A stretch of 64,000 nt of DNA from Pandoraea cepalis (lineage in GTDB: Bacteria > Pseudomonadota > Gammaproteobacteria > Burkholderiales > Burkholderiaceae). Below the pieces are notes generated by a model, which saw nothing but the letters and a program-made list of their open reading frames with translations, was not told the DNA's origin and searched no databases. The stretch lies in NCBI RefSeq assembly GCF_902459665.1, contig NZ_CABPSL010000001.1:806001-870000 (forward strand), written 5' to 3'. Both the position numbers and the translations under genes were made by a program. This document shows, one piece after another, positions 38,648 to 47,855 of the stretch (position 1 is its first letter; every line of letters begins with the position of its first letter).

Positions 38648-38841
38648 GGGGCGGGTCAATCGAAGATGGGTTGCGCACGTCGTGTCGGAGCGCCGCAACC
38701 AGTACAATATGGGGTTGCACAAGCATAGCACTGGCCCCTGTGTACGTACATTGCCGCCCAATCGGTCCGTCGCGCCGACGCGTCACCGCGCGGCGACGGT
38801 CTCATGGGCTTGCCGTCTCCCCCAGCTCCCGGAAAACGCCC

Positions 38842-39879
38842 ATGATCAACGAACTGACTATCACCCGCCCCGATGACTGGCACCTGCACGTGCGCGATGG
38901 CGACGTGCTCAAGAGCGTGCTGCCCGACAGCGCCCGCCAGTTCGGGCGCGCGATCATCATGCCGAACCTCAAGCCGCCGGTCACGACGACCGAACTCGCC
39001 GCCGCGTATCGCGAGCGTATTCTCGCGGCGCGCCCGGCCGGCAATGCGTTCGAGCCGCTCATGACCCTGTATCTGACCGACAACACGGCCGCCGACGAAA
39101 TCCGTCGCGCGAAGGCATCGGGCTTCGTGCATGGGGTGAAGCTTTACCCCGCCGGCGCCACGACGAACTCCGACGCCGGCGTGACCGATCTGGCCAAGTG
39201 CCGCGGCGCGCTCGAAGCGATGCAGGACGTTGGCATGCCGCTGCTTGTGCACGGTGAGGTGACGAGCGCCGACATCGACATCTTCGATCGCGAAAAGGTC
39301 TTTATCGACCGTGTGATGTCGCCGCTGCGCCGCGATTTCCCGGGCCTCAAGGTGGTGTTCGAACACATCACGACCCAGGACGCCGCCGAGTATGTCGCGC
39401 AGGCCGACGGCCCCATCGCCGCCACGATCACCGCGCATCACCTGCTGTACAACCGCAACGCGATCTTCACGGGCGGTATTCGACCGCATTACTACTGCCT
39501 GCCGGTGCTCAAGCGCGAGACGCATCGCGACGCTCTCGTGAAGGCGGCTACGTCCGGCAGTCCGCGCTTCTTCCTCGGCACCGACAGTGCCCCGCACGCA
39601 CGCGAAGCGAAGGAAGCCGCCTGTGGCTGCGCCGGCTGCTACACGGCGCTGCACGCGGTAGAGCTGTACGCCGAGGCGTTCGACAAGGCCGGCGCGCTCG
39701 ACAAGTTCGAAGGCTTTGCCAGCTTCCACGGCCCGGATTTCTACGAACTGCCGCGCAATACTGACAAGATCACTCTGGTGCGTGAAGACTGGGAACTGCC
39801 GGCGGCGCTGCCGATGGGCGATGCGACCGTGGTGCCGTTGCGCGGCGGCGAAGTCATCGGCTGGAAGTTCAAGGGGTGA
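38842..39879 (+). CDS. pyrC: Dihydroorotase (type II)
   Basis: A 345-residue zinc amidohydrolase that forms dihydroorotate from carbamoyl aspartate in pyrimidine synthesis. Metal ligands are visible in [11 protein letters not shown] (His14 and His16), [14 protein letters not shown] (the carboxylated Lys, near residue 100), LVHGEV near 137 and the catalytic Asp in TDSAPHAR near 247. Length fits E. coli PyrC. The stop overlaps the GTG start of the DUF3025 gene by four bases, so the two are coupled. Confidence 0.96.
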   Translation: MINELTITRPDDWHLHVRDGDVLKSVLPDSARQFGRAIIMPNLKPPVTTTELAAAYRERILAARPAGNAFEPLMTLYLTDNTAADEIRRAKASGFVHGVKLYPAGATTNSDAGVTDLAKCRGALEAMQDVGMPLLVHGEVTSADIDIFDREKVFIDRVMSPLRRDFPGLKVVFEHITTQDAAEYVAQADGPIAATITAHHLLYNRNAIFTGGIRPHYYCLPVLKRETHRDALVKAATSGSPRFFLGTDSAPHAREAKEAACGCAGCYTALHAVELYAEAFDKAGALDKFEGFASFHGPDFYELPRNTDKITLVREDWELPAALPMGDATVVPLRGGEVIGWKFKG

Positions 39880-40706
39880 GTCCAGAGGACGCGTCGGCGC
39901 CTTTGGCGTCCACGCGGACAGGCTTGCCGGCGATCGACTGGCACGCGCCCTGGTTCGACGCGGTTGCCGAGCGGGGACGGGACGCCTTGGCGGGCGCCGA
40001 CTGGCGCGAGGCGCTGTCGGCGCAAGCGGCGGCGGCCGGACAGGTGAGTGGGCGGGGGCGGGCGTTGCGATTCGTCGCCCCACAGGCGCTTCCCGCCGAC
40101 ACCGCCTACGAGGCCTTCATCGCGGACACAGGCGGGGTGCCGACGCGCCTTAATCTGCATGACTTCTTCAATGCGCTGATCTGGCTGGCCTATCCGCGCG
40201 GCAAGGCGGCGCTCAACGCTCGTCAGGCCGCCGCCATCGCCGTCGACGGTGTGCAAGCCACGCGCGGTGCCACGCGCGATGCCGCCACCCTCTTCGACGA
40301 AAATGCCGTCCTCTTCGCGTGTAGCGACCCTGCGCTGGGCGGGGCGCTTCGGGCGTTCGACTGGCACACGCTCTTCGTTGCACGGCGTGCCGATTGGGGG
40401 CGCGCCTGCGAGGTGCAGCCTTTCGGGCATGCGTTGCTGGAGAAGCTCGTTGCCCCGTACCCGGCAGTGACCGCGCACGCGTGGATCGTGGACGTGCCAC
40501 ACGCCTACTTTGGCTGGACACCGAATGCGCGCCGCGCCTGGCTCGACGCCCGGATCGCGCCGGGGCTCGCCAATGGGCCGCTCACGACACGTGACTTCGC
40601 CCCCTTGCCGGTGTTGGGCATCCCCGGTTGGTGGCCGGCCAACCAAGACCCCGCCTATTATCGGGACACCTCGGTCTTCCGGCCTGGCCGGCGTCGGACG
40701 AGCTGA
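39876..40706 (+). CDS. DUF3025 protein
   Basis: A 276-residue protein of the DUF3025 family. Recognisable stretches are [11 protein letters not shown] near residue 20, [17 protein letters not shown] near 91, and [18 protein letters not shown] near the C-terminus. It has no signal peptide or transmembrane segment. The start is GTG 39876, overlapping the pyrC stop in a GTGA arrangement. Function is unknown. The rnpB gene starts 154 bases downstream, after the 11-bp tandem repeats. Confidence 0.85.
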   Translation: MSPEDASAPLASTRTGLPAIDWHAPWFDAVAERGRDALAGADWREALSAQAAAAGQVSGRGRALRFVAPQALPADTAYEAFIADTGGVPTRLNLHDFFNALIWLAYPRGKAALNARQAAAIAVDGVQATRGATRDAATLFDENAVLFACSDPALGGALRAFDWHTLFVARRADWGRACEVQPFGHALLEKLVAPYPAVTAHAWIVDVPHAYFGWTPNARRAWLDARIAPGLANGPLTTRDFAPLPVLGIPGWWPANQDPAYYRDTSVFRPGRRRTS

Positions 40707-40769
40707 GTGTCTCGGTGGCGCGTGGGCCGGGAGGGTGGACGTCGGGCAGAGTTGGGATCGGAAGTAGGA

Positions 40770-40844
40770 CGGCGGTATCGCGGCGGTATCGCGGCGGCAC
40801 GGCGGCGGCACGGCGGCGGCACGGCGGCGGCACGGCGGCACGCG
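40770..40844. repeat. 11-bp minisatellite immediately upstream of rnpB
   Basis: Six complete head-to-tail 11-base units occupy 40770-40835: two of CGGCGGTATCG and four of CGGCGGCACGG, followed by a partial unit to 40844. Units within each subtype are identical. The array ends only 16 bases before the predicted 5' end of RNase P RNA. Confidence 0.93.
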
Positions 40845-40847
40845 TGA

Positions 40848-40853
40848 TACACT
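40848..40853 (+). promoter_or_regulatory. Probable rnpB -10 element
   Basis: TACACT at 40848-40853 would start transcription near 40860, matching the 5' end of rnpB judged from its terminal helix. At 17-bp spacing the -35 position (40825-40830) is CGGCGG inside the last tandem repeat, so no -35 consensus exists. Confidence 0.45.
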
Positions 40854-40860
40854 TCGGCCC

Positions 40861-41270
<410 letters not shown>

Positions 41271-41278
41271 ATCCGAAC

Positions 41279-41316
41279 AAAACACAAAAGGCTCCCGCTG
41301 GGAGCCTTTTGTGTTT
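41279..41316. terminator. Bidirectional terminator between rnpB and the OsmC gene
   Basis: AAACACAAAAGGCTCCC pairs perfectly with GGGAGCCTTTTGTGTTT (about 41280-41316) around a 3-nt loop. It can serve rnpB on the plus strand and the OsmC gene on the minus strand. Confidence 0.92.
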
Positions 41317-41360
41317 CCAACGTCATCGTGTCGGCGAGCCATGGCCGGACCGAGCGATTC

Positions 41361-41783
41361 TCAGCCTTCGACGATCTCGACGCTATGGGTGATCTCCGCC
41401 GTCTTCGCGAGCATGATCGACGCCGAGCAGTACTTGTCGTGAGAGAGGGTCACCGCGCGCTCCACCGTGGCGGGGTTCAGATTGCGCCCCGTCACCGTGA
41501 AGTGGAAGTGAATCTTGGTAAAGACCTTCGGATCTTCGCTGGCCCGCTCGGCCTTGAGCGTGACGTTGCAATCCTTCACTTCGGCCCGGCTCTTCTTGAG
41601 AATCAGCACGACGTCATACGCCGTACATCCGCCCGTGCCAACCAACAGCATTTCCATCGGACGCGGCGCCTGATTGTGACCGCCACCCTCCGGGGCACCG
41701 TCCATCGCGACGATGTGTCCGCTTCCCGTCTGGGCGACGAAAGCCATACCGTCCTGGCCCATCCAACTCACCTTGCATTCCAT
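41361..41783 (-). CDS. OsmC/Ohr-family protein
   Basis: A 140-residue OsmC-like protein (YhfA-like group). The two redox cysteines are in GTGGCTAYDVV near residue 54 and KYCSASIML near 117. OsmC/Ohr proteins reduce organic hydroperoxides with thiol partners; the YhfA-like subgroup is less well characterised. ATG 41783 gives the normal start MECKVSW; the upstream in-frame TTG would add 34 Arg-rich residues. It is transcribed away from rplM, toward rnpB. Confidence 0.9.
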   Translation of the reverse strand: MECKVSWMGQDGMAFVAQTGSGHIVAMDGAPEGGGHNQAPRPMEMLLVGTGGCTAYDVVLILKKSRAEVKDCNVTLKAERASEDPKVFTKIHFHFTVTGRNLNPATVERAVTLSHDKYCSASIMLAKTAEITHSVEIVEG

Positions 41784-42088
41784 ATTCCGAAACCCCGATA
41801 TCCCGTTCAAGCGAAAATTGTAACGGCTTCCGCTAAGGCGCGTACGACGCTCAACGCGACCTTGGGATGCCGACCTGGGCAGCACGGGTTGCTGCGTCGC
41901 AATATTGGCGCTTTTTTGATCGTGGTTTCAGGCGGATAAACCCTAAAGTTAGATGTTGGACTCTACTGGCGGCGTTGTTGCGTAAGGTGTTTTGATGATA
42001 ACTGATTGATTTTAATGCAAATAGTCGTCGACTCCTCATTTTCCGACCGTTCCGCATTATGGTTATTGATTTCGCACTATAGATTTTC
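41784..42088. other. AT-richer intergenic region between OsmC gene and sRNA candidate
   Basis: About 300 bases without a gene-like frame, markedly richer in A/T than the surroundings, especially 41935-42088. A GCAGCA-N5-TGCTGC hairpin lies at 41879-41895. It probably holds the OsmC-gene promoter (minus strand) and upstream activating DNA for the sRNA and ribosomal-protein promoters. Confidence 0.4.
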
Positions 42089-42117
42089 TTGCATCGCACC
42101 ATCGGGTTTGCTAGACT
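42089..42117 (+). promoter_or_regulatory. Sigma-70 promoter of the candidate sRNA
   Basis: TTGCAT (42089-42094) and TAGACT (42112-42117) are separated by exactly 17 bp in AT-rich DNA, predicting a start at about 42124, an A. It is the best-spaced -35/-10 pair in the intergenic region apart from the rplM promoter. Confidence 0.6.
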
Positions 42118-42123
42118 GCAGTC

Positions 42124-42219
42124 ATTGGTTGTTGTGCTTCACAGCAATTCTGCCAGTGTCTCCTCCACCCTCCTCCTTTGGTGGATTTAACCCGGACCCA
42201 TGAGGTTCGGGTTTTTTTT
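42124..42219 (+). ncRNA. Candidate small regulatory RNA with CU-rich (anti-Shine-Dalgarno-like) loop
   Basis: Between the promoter at 42089-42117 and the terminator at 42189-42219 lies a transcript of about 96 nt with no plausible ORF. A single-stranded-looking tract at 42160-42178 contains two UCCUCC motifs separated by ACCC, which could pair with GGAGG ribosome sites, as known for several CU-rich riboregulators. The terminator with eight U at the end suits Hfq binding. No known family is recognised by eye. Confidence 0.5.
42189..42219 (+). terminator. Rho-independent terminator upstream of rplM
   Basis: AACCCGGACC (42189-42198) pairs with GGTTCGGGTT (42204-42213), one G-U, around a 5-nt loop, with a run of eight T at 42212-42219. 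No protein gene precedes it on this strand, which is why a short RNA is inferred. Confidence 0.93.
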
Positions 42220-42238
42220 GTGCGTCGGGAAACGCCGT

Positions 42239-42267
42239 TTACCGACGAGTGGTTTTTTCTGTATAAT
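42239..42267 (+). promoter_or_regulatory. rplM-rpsI promoter
   Basis: TTACCG (42239-42244), 17 bp, then a perfect TATAAT (42262-42267). The start would be near 42274, leaving a leader of about 146 nt before rplM. Ribosomal protein leaders often carry autoregulatory structure; I did not resolve one here. Confidence 0.75.
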
Positions 42268-42419
42268 CAACGGCTTTTCCGGAAATGCCCACGGAAGATA
42301 CATCAGGGAGAGCCTGCAAGCACAGGACTGCGCCATGCGATGCAAATCGCGAGGACGCGGCCGGCAGACAAGCAGGAAGTTGATGTTAATGGGGCAAATG
42401 TATTTTATTTGGATCGATC

Positions 42420-42848
42420 ATGAAGACGTTTTCCGCTAAGCCGGCAGAGGTGACGCGCGAATGGTTTGTGATTGACGCGACGGACAAAGTCCTCGGCCGT
42501 GTCGCCAGCGAAGTGGCACGCCGTCTGCGCGGCAAACACAAACCGGAATTCACGCCGCACGTTGACACGGGTGATTACATCATCATCGTCAATGCTGCCA
42601 AGCTGAAAGTTACGGGCGCAAAGCAAACCGACAAGAAGTACTACCGTCACACGGGTTACCCGGGCGGTATTTACGAAACCACGTTTGGCAAAATGCAAGA
42701 GCGTTTCCCGGGCCGTGCGCTCGAGAAGGCCGTGAAGGGCATGCTGCCGAAGGGTCCGCTGGGCTACGCGATGATCAAGAAGCTGAAGGTTTACGCCGAC
42801 GGTAACCATCCGCACGAAGCGCAGCAACCGAAGTCGCTCGAGATCTAA
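42420..42848 (+). CDS. rplM: 50S ribosomal protein L13
   Basis: A 142-residue large-subunit protein with the canonical start [20 protein letters not shown] and the motif [19 protein letters not shown] near residues 28-46. Full length for the family. The Shine-Dalgarno before ATG 42420 is weak (GGATCGATC), so the long leader may matter for translation control. rpsI follows after 10 bases in the classic rplM-rpsI operon. Confidence 0.98.
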   Translation: MKTFSAKPAEVTREWFVIDATDKVLGRVASEVARRLRGKHKPEFTPHVDTGDYIIIVNAAKLKVTGAKQTDKKYYRHTGYPGGIYETTFGKMQERFPGRALEKAVKGMLPKGPLGYAMIKKLKVYADGNHPHEAQQPKSLEI

Positions 42849-42858
42849 GGGCCACGCC

Positions 42859-43254
42859 ATGTTCAAAAACGATTGGAATTACGGCACCGGCCGTCGCAAA
42901 AGCGCTGTTGCTCGCGTCTTCATCAAGGCTGGCAAGGGCGACATCGTCGTCAACGGCAAGCCGATCAAAGAGTACTTCGCTCGCGAAACGTCGCTGATGA
43001 TCGTTCGTCAGCCGCTCGAGTTGACCAACCACGCTGAAACGTTCGACATCAAGGTCAACGTGTCCGGCGGCGGTGAAACGGGTCAGGCCGGTGCGGTTCG
43101 TCACGGTATCACCCGCGCACTGATCGACTACGACGCGACGCTCAAGCCGACGCTGTCGACCGCTGGCTTCGTCACGCGCGACGCCCGTGAAGTCGAACGT
43201 AAGAAGGTGGGTCTGCACAAGGCTCGCCGTCGCAAGCAATTCTCGAAGCGTTAA
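42859..43254 (+). CDS. rpsI: 30S ribosomal protein S9
   Basis: A 131-residue small-subunit protein with [18 protein letters not shown] near the N-terminus and the conserved basic C-terminal tail [11 protein letters not shown], which contacts tRNA at the P site. It is the second gene of the rplM operon and is followed by a clear terminator. Confidence 0.98.
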   Translation: MFKNDWNYGTGRRKSAVARVFIKAGKGDIVVNGKPIKEYFARETSLMIVRQPLELTNHAETFDIKVNVSGGGETGQAGAVRHGITRALIDYDATLKPTLSTAGFVTRDAREVERKKVGLHKARRRKQFSKR

Positions 43255-43297
43255 TCGCCCGAGTGCTTGTTCGCATCGGCCTCTGGCGGATGCAAGG

Positions 43298-43323
43298 AAA
43301 GGCCGCCTCGTGCGGCCTTTTTT
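43298..43323 (+). terminator. Terminator of the rplM-rpsI operon
   Basis: AAAGGCCGC (43298-43306) pairs with GCGGCCTTT (43312-43320) around CTCGT and continues into TTT. Confidence 0.93.
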
Positions 43324-43437
43324 CTATTGTGCGTCGCCTTTGGCGCGTGTGACTCGCGCAGGTGTCAGGCGCGTTGCCGTCCCACACGTGTCGTGGAAGC
43401 TTGATAGAATCGCGGTTCCGATTGAAAGGGGTAGGAC

Positions 43438-44481
43438 ATGGTCAAGGTAGGTATCGTAGGCGGCACCGGCTACACCGGTGTGGAGCTGCTCCGTTTGCTG
43501 GCACAGCACCCGGAAGTGAAGTTGACGGCGATCACCTCGCGCAAGGAAGCGGGTACGCCGGTCGCCGATATGTATCCGAACCTGCGAGGCCGTGTCGACC
43601 TGGCATTCTGCACGCCCGACGACGCCCGCCTGACCGATTGCGACGTGGTGTTCTTCGCCACGCCGCACGGCGTGGCCATGGCGCAAGCGCGTGAGCTGCT
43701 CGCCGCCGGTGTGCGCGTGATCGATCTGGCGGCGGATTTCCGCCTGAAAGATATCGCCACGTTCGAAAAGTGGTACGGTATGCCCCACGCTTGCCCTGAC
43801 ATTCTCGAAGAAGCCGTCTACGGCCTGCCCGAAATCAACCGCGACAAGATCAAGAGCGCCCGCGTCATCGGTCTGCCGGGCTGCTATCCCACGTCCGTGC
43901 AATTAGGCTATGCGCCGCTGTTTGCCGGTGGTCGCAAGCTGGTCGACCCCAAGCACCTGATCGCCGATGCCAAGTCAGGGGCGAGCGGTGCGGGTCGCAA
44001 GGGGGAGACGTCGCTGATTCTCGCGGAGTCGGCCGACAACTTCAAGGCTTACGCCGTGAAGGGCCATCGTCATCACCCGGAAATCAAGCAGGGTCTGGAG
44101 GCGATCGCGGGCTACGACGTGGGCCTGACGTTCGTGCCGCACCTGCTGCCCACGATTCGCGGCATCCACTCGACGCTTTACGCGACGATCCTGCCCGAAG
44201 CGCGCGACACCGATTTCCAGGCGCTGTTCGAGACGTATTACGCCGGCGAGCCGTTCGTGGACGTGCTGCCGGCCGGCTCGATGCCGGAAACGCGCTGGGT
44301 GCGCGCATCGAACTATGTCCGTATGGCGGTGCATCGTCCGGGCAATGAAGATACGCTGGTGATCCTCGTCGTCGAGGACAATCTGGTCAAGGGCGCGTCC
44401 GGTCAGGGCGTGCAGTGTATGAACCTGATGTTCGGCTTGCCGGAGAACATGGGGCTGACCCATATTCCCGTACTGCCGTAA
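43438..44481 (+). CDS. argC: N-acetyl-gamma-glutamyl-phosphate reductase
   Basis: A 347-residue NADPH enzyme, third step of arginine synthesis from glutamate. The dinucleotide motif [17 protein letters not shown] opens the protein (residues 5-21), the catalytic Cys is in [13 protein letters not shown] near residue 150, and the His region [11 protein letters not shown] is near 208. Length and pattern are of the long type-1 ArgC. AAAGGGG precedes ATG 43438, and TAGAAT at 43405-43410 may be its -10. Position between rpsI and erpA is a familiar betaproteobacterial order. Confidence 0.97.
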   Translation: MVKVGIVGGTGYTGVELLRLLAQHPEVKLTAITSRKEAGTPVADMYPNLRGRVDLAFCTPDDARLTDCDVVFFATPHGVAMAQARELLAAGVRVIDLAADFRLKDIATFEKWYGMPHACPDILEEAVYGLPEINRDKIKSARVIGLPGCYPTSVQLGYAPLFAGGRKLVDPKHLIADAKSGASGAGRKGETSLILAESADNFKAYAVKGHRHHPEIKQGLEAIAGYDVGLTFVPHLLPTIRGIHSTLYATILPEARDTDFQALFETYYAGEPFVDVLPAGSMPETRWVRASNYVRMAVHRPGNEDTLVILVVEDNLVKGASGQGVQCMNLMFGLPENMGLTHIPVLP

Positions 44482-44492
44482 CGGTATTTATG

Positions 44493-44543
44493 GTCTCTAA
44501 GCCCTTGATTTTTCTGCCGTCGGCACAATCTGGGAATAGAGAC
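44493..44543. promoter_or_regulatory. 7-bp inverted repeat upstream of erpA
   Basis: GTCTCTA (44493-44499) and TAGAGAC (44537-44543) are exact inverse copies with a 37-bp spacer, next to a TAGAAT (44544-44549) that may be the erpA -10. No specific regulator is identified. Confidence 0.3.
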
Positions 44544-44578
44544 TAGAATGGTACCGAACCGATTTTTGGAGATTTGCG

Positions 44579-44944
44579 ATGAACGCACCGCTTGAGGCCG
44601 CCGTCACGGAAATGCCCGCTTTCCTGGTCTTTACCGACAGCGCCGCGGACAAGGTCAAGCAACTGATCGACGAGGAAGGCAACGCCGAGCTGAAACTGCG
44701 CGTTTTCGTGCAGGGCGGCGGTTGCTCCGGCTTTCAGTATGGTTTCACCTTCGATGAAGACGTCAACGAAGACGATACCGTGCTCGACAAGAACGGCGTG
44801 TCGCTGCTGATCGACTCGATGAGCTATCAATACCTCGTCGGCGCCGAGATTGACTATAAGGAAGACATCAACGGCGCGCAGTTCGTGATCAAGAACCCGA
44901 ACGCTTCCACGACTTGTGGCTGCGGTTCTTCGTTCTCGGTCTGA
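44579..44944 (+). CDS. erpA: Iron-sulfur cluster insertion protein ErpA
   Basis: A 121-residue A-type carrier that delivers 4Fe-4S clusters to target enzymes. The three conserved Cys are in [13 protein letters not shown] near residue 49 and in the C-terminal [11 protein letters not shown]. The first 12 residues are an additional non-conserved extension. TTGGAGA stands 8 bases before the ATG. A GGGCCC-type terminator follows. Confidence 0.97.
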   Translation: MNAPLEAAVTEMPAFLVFTDSAADKVKQLIDEEGNAELKLRVFVQGGGCSGFQYGFTFDEDVNEDDTVLDKNGVSLLIDSMSYQYLVGAEIDYKEDINGAQFVIKNPNASTTCGCGSSFSV

Positions 44945-44980
44945 GCCGCACGAAAGCCGTATCTGGATGCAGTACGAGAC

Positions 44981-45004
44981 AGGGCCCGCGAGGGCCCTTT
45001 CTTA
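44981..45004 (+). terminator. Terminator after erpA
   Basis: AGGGCCC (44981-44987) pairs with GGGCCCT (44992-44998) around GCGA and is followed by TTCTTATT. It separates erpA from the convergent anmK gene. Confidence 0.85.
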
Positions 45005-45043
45005 TTGCTCCGTCGATTTCCTGGTGCCATGGGTGCGCCTGGC

Positions 45044-46282
45044 TCAGTGCGGATAGATCGCGCCGAGAATGCGAGGGCCGTGCGCGCCGGTGACGGATGC
45101 AAGATTCCCCGGTTGCCTGACCAGGCAACGTTGCGCGAGCCAGGCGAAGGCGCGGGCCTCGACTTGATGCGGCGGTACGCCGAGCGCCTCGGTCGTCGCG
45201 ACGGTCACACCCGGCAAACGCGCCGCGATGGCTTGCATGAGTGCACGATTGCGCGTTCCGCCGCCGCAGGCGTAAAAGCCTCGGCAGTCGGGCGCGTAAC
45301 GCAACACGTCGTCGGCGACACACTGCGCGGTCAGCGCGACGAGCGTGGCCTGGACATCCACCGGCGACACGCCCGGAGCGGCCGCCAGTCGGGCATCGAG
45401 CCAGTTCGCGTGGAACAGGTCGCGACCGGTGCTCTTCGGCGGCGTCTGACGGAAGTATGGCTCGCTCAGCAACGTGCCCAGCAAGGTTTCGTCGACGTGT
45501 CCGCTGGCTCCCCAGGCGCCTGCGTCGTCATACGAGGTTCCGAGATGACGGGCGGCCCAGCCATCGAGCAGCGCATTGCCCGGGCCGCAGTCAAAGCCGC
45601 AGACGGGCTGGCCGGATGCCGCCGCCGGCAGAATCGTCACATTGCTGATGCCGCCGAGATTGCAGACGACGCGCGTCTGCCCGGCATCCGAAAACACCGC
45701 CTGATGGTAGGCGGGCACAAGCGGTGCGCCCTGGCCGCCGGCGGCGACATCCCGGCTGCGAATGTCTGCGACGACATCGATGCCGGTCAATTCCGCAAGC
45801 AGTGCGGGCGCGTTGAGTTGGCGCGTATAACCGATTCCATCGAACTCGCCCGGACGGTGGCGGATCGTCTGCCCATGGGCGCCGATGGCAGCGATAGCGG
45901 ACGCCGGCAATCCGGCCGCCGTGAGCAGCTCGCGCACGCAGTCCGCATAGACGCTTACCAATGCGTTCGCCGCCAGCGCTTCCCGGTGCAGCTCGTTTTC
46001 CGAGGGCGCTTGCAACACCATCAACGTTTCACGCAGATCGTCCGGAAAAGGGAGATAGGCTTCTGCGAGCACCGGCCCGCTGGCTGACGCGACGAGCACG
46101 CCGTCGACACCGTCGAGACTGGTGCCGGACATCAGGCCGATGAAATGGGAGGGAGATGCTGGGGCGTCGAGGTGGCGAGCGGTGTCGGTCATGGGCGGAG
46201 CGGGGGCCGGAGAAATCGAATCCGCACCGGGAGGGGGCGCAGGTGAGTCACCTATCGCCCCGCACAGTGCGGTCTCCAGCAT
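45044..46282 (-). CDS. anmK: Anhydro-N-acetylmuramic acid kinase
   Basis: Up to 412 residues; phosphorylates 1,6-anhydro-MurNAc to MurNAc-6-phosphate in peptidoglycan recycling. The N-terminal ATPase motif [19 protein letters not shown] and [20 protein letters not shown] (positions around 48-66 and 133-152) and [13 protein letters not shown] are typical. ATG 46282 lies 3 bases after the M23 gene stop, so the two are probably coupled; an ATG at 46192 would remove 30 Pro/Ala-rich residues and matches usual family length better. Neither has a well-spaced ribosome site, so the start is uncertain. Confidence 0.92.
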   Translation of the reverse strand: MLETALCGAIGDSPAPPPGADSISPAPAPPMTDTARHLDAPASPSHFIGLMSGTSLDGVDGVLVASASGPVLAEAYLPFPDDLRETLMVLQAPSENELHREALAANALVSVYADCVRELLTAAGLPASAIAAIGAHGQTIRHRPGEFDGIGYTRQLNAPALLAELTGIDVVADIRSRDVAAGGQGAPLVPAYHQAVFSDAGQTRVVCNLGGISNVTILPAAASGQPVCGFDCGPGNALLDGWAARHLGTSYDDAGAWGASGHVDETLLGTLLSEPYFRQTPPKSTGRDLFHANWLDARLAAAPGVSPVDVQATLVALTAQCVADDVLRYAPDCRGFYACGGGTRNRALMQAIAARLPGVTVATTEALGVPPHQVEARAFAWLAQRCLVRQPGNLASVTGAHGPRILGAIYPH

Positions 46283-46285
46283 ACC

Positions 46286-47656
46286 TCAATCGCGCTCGGC
46301 GACCTGCACGGTGCGCATCAGATCGATGCGCTTGAGAAGGTTCTCGGCGTACATGTCGAATAGCTTCAGGCGCGGACCCGAAAGCGGCGCGACCGCCGCC
46401 ACGTCCGTTGAGAACGGGTTGAGCGGCACACCCTTGAAGCGCAGTTCATAGTGCAGGTGCGGGCCGGTGGCCCAGCCCGTCTGTCCGACGAAGCCGATGA
46501 CCTGACCTTGGGTGACACGCGTACCGGGCTTCATGCCTTGGCCGAAGCCGGACAGGTGGGCGTAACGCGTCTGGTAATTGCCTGAGTGATCGATCTCGAC
46601 CAGATTGCCGTAACCGTTTTGCTTTCCGACGAACTTGACCACGCCGTCGCCGGCTGCAAACACGCGCGTGCCGATAGGCGCTGCCAGATCCACGCCTTCG
46701 TGCTGCTTCCACTTGTGCTGGAACGGATGCTCGCGACCGCCGAAGGCCGACGAAATCCGCGAAAATTCGACCGGCGTGCGCAGGAAAGCCTGTTTCAGAT
46801 TGCGACCGTCAAAGCCGTAGTACGCGCCCTCGGGCGCGCCCTTCGGATCGGCGTACCAGATGGCCTGGTGTGTCTTGCCCTGATTGATGAATTCGATCGC
46901 CAGCACACGGCCAGTGCGCACGGTGCGATCCTGCTGCTTGATCACCTCGTACACGAGGCGGAAGCGGTCGCCGCGGCGAACGTCACGCTGGAAGTTGATC
47001 ACCCCGGAGAAGATGTTCACCATCTGCGCGACGACCGCATCGGGCACGCCCGCATCGTCCATCGCCGTGAAGAAATTGCCCGCGATGGCACCGGAGCGCA
47101 TGGCCCATTCGGTATCGTTGGCAAGCTGCTCCATACGGGCGCGCAGGCGACCGCCGTCGTTGCGATCGATCACCAGTTGCTGGGCCGCAGTGCTGCCGTT
47201 GGACAACACGGTGGAGAGCGAGACGAGCTTGCCGTCGTCGTCGGTCTCGGCCTGCACGACATTCCCTGGAGGCACGCCGATCAGGCGACGGGCGACGGCG
47301 TTCTCACGAATGAACCGCTCGGCCGCGGGGTCTTGGATCGACAACCGCGAGAGCATGTCGCCCAGGGTTTCGCCGCGGCGCAGGGCCACTTGATGAATAA
47401 AGGTCTGGGATTGCGCGTCGAGCTGCTGAATCTGTTTGGCCAGGTCGGGGAAGGTGAGCGGCAATGTCACGCTCACACCGTTGCGGGCCGCGTCGGGCAC
47501 CATCGGTGCCACGCCGAAAGCGGTCACCATTCCCAACGTCAGGGCAGAACCGACCGTTGCCACGATTTGCACCTTCCTGCGACGGTGCTTGGGCTGCGTG
47601 GGATCGATCAGCGTCAGCAGTTCACGCGCAAAAAAATCACGGAGTTTTGGCCACAT
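46286..47656 (-). CDS. M23-family metallopeptidase (membrane-anchored, peptidoglycan)
   Basis: A 456-residue protein from ATG 47656 (a GTG lies one codon upstream). A basic N-terminus is followed by one hydrophobic segment at about residues 31-52 (IVATVGSALTLGMVTAFGVAP), then an OapA/LysM-like region, and a C-terminal LytM/M23 domain with the zinc motifs HEGVDLAAPIGTRVFA and HLHYELRFKG near residue 400. It should cut or, if regulated, remodel peptidoglycan cross-links in the periplasm. It is upstream of anmK in the same transcript, which links cell-wall hydrolysis with recycling. It is divergent from tyrS. Confidence 0.93.
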   Translation of the reverse strand: MWPKLRDFFARELLTLIDPTQPKHRRRKVQIVATVGSALTLGMVTAFGVAPMVPDAARNGVSVTLPLTFPDLAKQIQQLDAQSQTFIHQVALRRGETLGDMLSRLSIQDPAAERFIRENAVARRLIGVPPGNVVQAETDDDGKLVSLSTVLSNGSTAAQQLVIDRNDGGRLRARMEQLANDTEWAMRSGAIAGNFFTAMDDAGVPDAVVAQMVNIFSGVINFQRDVRRGDRFRLVYEVIKQQDRTVRTGRVLAIEFINQGKTHQAIWYADPKGAPEGAYYGFDGRNLKQAFLRTPVEFSRISSAFGGREHPFQHKWKQHEGVDLAAPIGTRVFAAGDGVVKFVGKQNGYGNLVEIDHSGNYQTRYAHLSGFGQGMKPGTRVTQGQVIGFVGQTGWATGPHLHYELRFKGVPLNPFSTDVAAVAPLSGPRLKLFDMYAENLLKRIDLMRTVQVAERD

Positions 47657-47855
47657 CACGTAAAATTCTGCGCAACTTACAAAAAAAGCCCGGGCGGAGC
47701 GGCACGCTTCGAGATTGCCTGTCGGAATTCCGGGGCAACCCGGCGTCGCTTCGGCCCGAGCCGAGAATTGAGCCGCGATTATAGCAGAGCTACCGCGGCC
47801 TCCGCCTTTACTGACTGCTCAAGGGAAACCCTGAACCAGTCTGGACAATGATGTT

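Noticed and set aside
40770-40844. CRISPR-like array at 40.8 kb
   Set aside because: The units are 11 bp with no spacers, and no cas genes are present; it is a simple minisatellite.
42178-42439. Small frames overlapping the sRNA terminator and rplM leader
   Set aside because: They cross a strong terminator and a perfect TATAAT promoter, have no ribosome site and encode no known peptide.
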